Below are positions 4,814 through 5,819 of a DNA stretch of 5,819 bases, in pieces. The stretch spans positions 13,042 to 18,860 of the forward strand of contig DKLE01000050.1 in NCBI GenBank assembly GCA_002455605.1. The letters run 5' to 3'. A model generated the notes under the pieces. It saw nothing but the letters and a program-made list of their open reading frames with translations, did no database searches and was not told the DNA's origin. Source of the stretch: Firmicutes bacterium UBA6648 (GTDB lineage: Bacteria; Bacillota; Clostridia; Peptostreptococcales; Anaerovoracaceae). The first letter of the stretch is position 1. Each line of letters opens with the position of its first letter. Position numbers and translations under genes: made by a program.

Positions 4814-5551
4814 TTATATCTTGCACTGCTTTCCAGCATGATCCATCTTATAATTCTCATAATAAATCAATTCCCCTATTGGGACGATCTCAAACCCTTG
4901 TTTTTGCAAGCTTTCTAAAACTAAAGGCAAATACTCGCTTACATGCTCTGCATTATTGTGGAACAAAATAATATCTCCCGATTTCACGTTTCTCGTTACT
5001 CTCTCTACAATTTGTTCTGTGGATATGTCTTTCCAGTCCAGGCTGTCTACCGACCACTGTATAACCTTATATCCCTCCGCTTCGCAAGTTTCAATCACAT
5101 GATTATCATATGCACCAAAAGGGGGTCTGAATAAAGTGGTTCGTTTCCCTGTAATCCCTTCAATGACATCGGAAGTTTCCTTCAACTCACTGGCTATTTT
5201 CTCAGAGCTTAGCCCGGTCATATCCGGATGAGTTGATGAATGGTTTCCTATTTCATGACCGCGTTTTTGTATCTCAGCTACATCCTGGGGATATTTTTCC
5301 GCCCAAAACTTAACCAGAAAAAAGGTTGTCTTCACATTGTACTTATCCAGGTTGTCTAAAATGTCTGCAGTCCTTTCATTGCCCCATGCAGCATCAAAGC
5401 TGATGGCAATTTTCTTTTCATTGGTCTGCACACTGTATATTGGTAGTTTTCTGTCTTGATTCATAACAGTACTGACATCTACTGCTTGAAAAATCCAAAC
5501 GGCTGCGGCTATAACTATCAGTGCCGCAAATATTCTAGATAGTATCTTCAT
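4814..5551 (-). CDS. Polysaccharide deacetylase (CE4), PdaB-like
   Basis: The 245-residue protein is a carbohydrate esterase family 4 (NodB homology) enzyme, predicted to remove N-acetyl groups from peptidoglycan or another amino sugar polymer outside the membrane. An N-terminal hydrophobic segment at about 7-24 is an uncleaved anchor or signal peptide. Motif 1 is SFDAAWG at 51-57: Asp53 is kept but the usual second Asp (TFDDG) is Ala54. Motif 2 is HSSTH at 104-108, the two metal-binding histidines. Motif 3 is RPPFGAYDN at 142-150, motif 4 DSLDWKD at 169-175, and motif 5 IILFHNN at 194-200. From memory SFDAAWG is the form seen in the sporulation deacetylase PdaB, so the substitution looks like a subfamily trait and not damage. 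The ATG at 5549-5551 follows GGAGG (5561-5565) by 9 bases. The gene converges on the arsR operon and lies 84 bases after the GNAT gene. Confidence 0.92.
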   Translation of the reverse strand: MKILSRIFAALIVIAAAVWIFQAVDVSTVMNQDRKLPIYSVQTNEKKIAISFDAAWGNERTADILDNLDKYNVKTTFFLVKFWAEKYPQDVAEIQKRGHEIGNHSSTHPDMTGLSSEKIASELKETSDVIEGITGKRTTLFRPPFGAYDNHVIETCEAEGYKVIQWSVDSLDWKDISTEQIVERVTRNVKSGDIILFHNNAEHVSEYLPLVLESLQKQGFEIVPIGELIYYENYKMDHAGKQCKI

Positions 5552-5586
5552 AGGGAATATCCTCCGGTTTAAAATCTGATACTACC

Positions 5587-5615
5587 ATAATATGCAAGAC
5601 AATTCTGATTCATGC
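5587..5615 (-). promoter_or_regulatory. possible sporulation (sigma-E-like) promoter of the deacetylase
   Basis: On the minus strand GCATGAA (5609-5615) is followed after 14 bases by CATATTAT (5587-5594). These match about 5 of 7 and 6 of 8 positions of the B. subtilis sigma-E consensus (KMATATW, CATACAHT). No good sigma-A promoter was found in the 84-base gap. The match is partial, so this is a candidate only. Confidence 0.35.
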
Positions 5616-5635
5616 GATTTTATATGAAATGAATC
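5607..5635. repeat. 7-bp perfect inverted repeat between the GNAT and deacetylase genes
   Basis: GATTCAT (5607-5613) and ATGAATC (5629-5635) are perfect inverted copies with 15 bases between. They begin directly after the GNAT stop codon and overlap the candidate -35 of the deacetylase. No T-run follows, so it is not an ordinary terminator. It could be a protein binding site or chance. Confidence 0.35.
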
Positions 5636-5819
5636 TTACTCCAAATCCAATCTCATGATTTCAGGGTGGCATTTAGTGTTGAATTGCGGGCAGGTGAGGC
5701 AATCAAATACTTTAGGCGCATCCTCTTCATCAATGGTAACAAACCCTTGCTTTCTGAAAAATTCAGGAGCTCTTGCCACCAAAAATATCTGTTCTCCGCC
5801 CAACGCTCTCACCTCAGAG
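5636..5819 (-). CDS. GNAT family N-acetyltransferase, C-terminal part (partial, runs off the right edge)
   Basis: The frame is open from the right window edge to a TAA at 5636-5638, giving the last 60 residues. The stretch ALGGEQIFLVARAPEFFRKQ followed by GFVTID is typical of the C-terminal half of a GNAT acetyltransferase, where a strand leads to a helix ending in a KxGF-like motif. After it comes an extension with a cysteine cluster, CLTCPQFNTKCH (C-x2-C-x6-C). From memory, N-acetylglutamate synthase-like GNAT proteins of Firmicutes carry a similar Cys-rich tail, which makes a role in arginine synthesis possible, but the acetyl-CoA site and N-terminus lie outside the window. It precedes the deacetylase on the same strand and no terminator separates them, so read-through is possible. 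Confidence 0.75.
   Translation of the reverse strand, partial: SEVRALGGEQIFLVARAPEFFRKQGFVTIDEEDAPKVFDCLTCPQFNTKCHPEIMRLDLE

Overview
The window is AT-rich, with tightly packed genes, strong GGAGG-type ribosome binding sites, three non-ATG starts (two TTG, one GTG), clean factor-independent terminators and a PdaB-like polysaccharide deacetylase of a type usual in endospore formers. Together these suggest a low-GC Firmicute, most likely an anaerobic Clostridia-type organism. No species can be named from the sequence. No mobile element, CRISPR array or RNA gene was seen.

Layout from left to right. (1) 1-476, minus strand: 5' part of a gene cut by the window edge, starting at TTG, with a PAS-like sensory N-terminus; probably a transcriptional regulator. 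(2) 530-2735, minus strand: a complete polar amino acid ABC importer operon, transcribed in the order binding lipoprotein, permease, ATPase. It has a sigma-A-type promoter, possible CodY-like and ARG-box-like operator sequences, and a hairpin between the first two genes. No convincing terminator separates it from the regulator gene downstream. (3) 2888-3321, minus strand: a self-contained single-gene unit (promoter, 98-codon gene of unknown function, strong terminator). (4) 3353-4709, plus strand: a two-gene metalloid-resistance-type operon, an ArsR family repressor overlapping by ATGA with an ArsP/UPF0718 (PF03773) permease, behind a near-consensus promoter overlaid by inverted repeats. (5) 4752-4812: one hairpin with a T-run on each side, serving as a shared terminator for two convergent units. 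(6) 4814-5551, minus strand: PdaB-like polysaccharide deacetylase. (7) 5636-5819, minus strand: C-terminal end of a GNAT acetyltransferase with a cysteine cluster.

How the genes work together. The lipoprotein should capture an amino acid outside the membrane, and the permease and ATPase pump it in. The PAS-type protein encoded just downstream may sense a metabolite or redox state linked to amino acid use. ArsR should repress its own operon until trivalent arsenic or a related species binds, releasing expression of the efflux permease. The deacetylase probably acts on peptidoglycan during sporulation or wall remodelling and is unrelated to the other units. Most of the window is ordinary core or accessory Firmicute content. 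The least explained items are the 98-residue orphan protein, the operator arrangement in front of arsR, and the stacked putative regulatory sites in front of the transporter.
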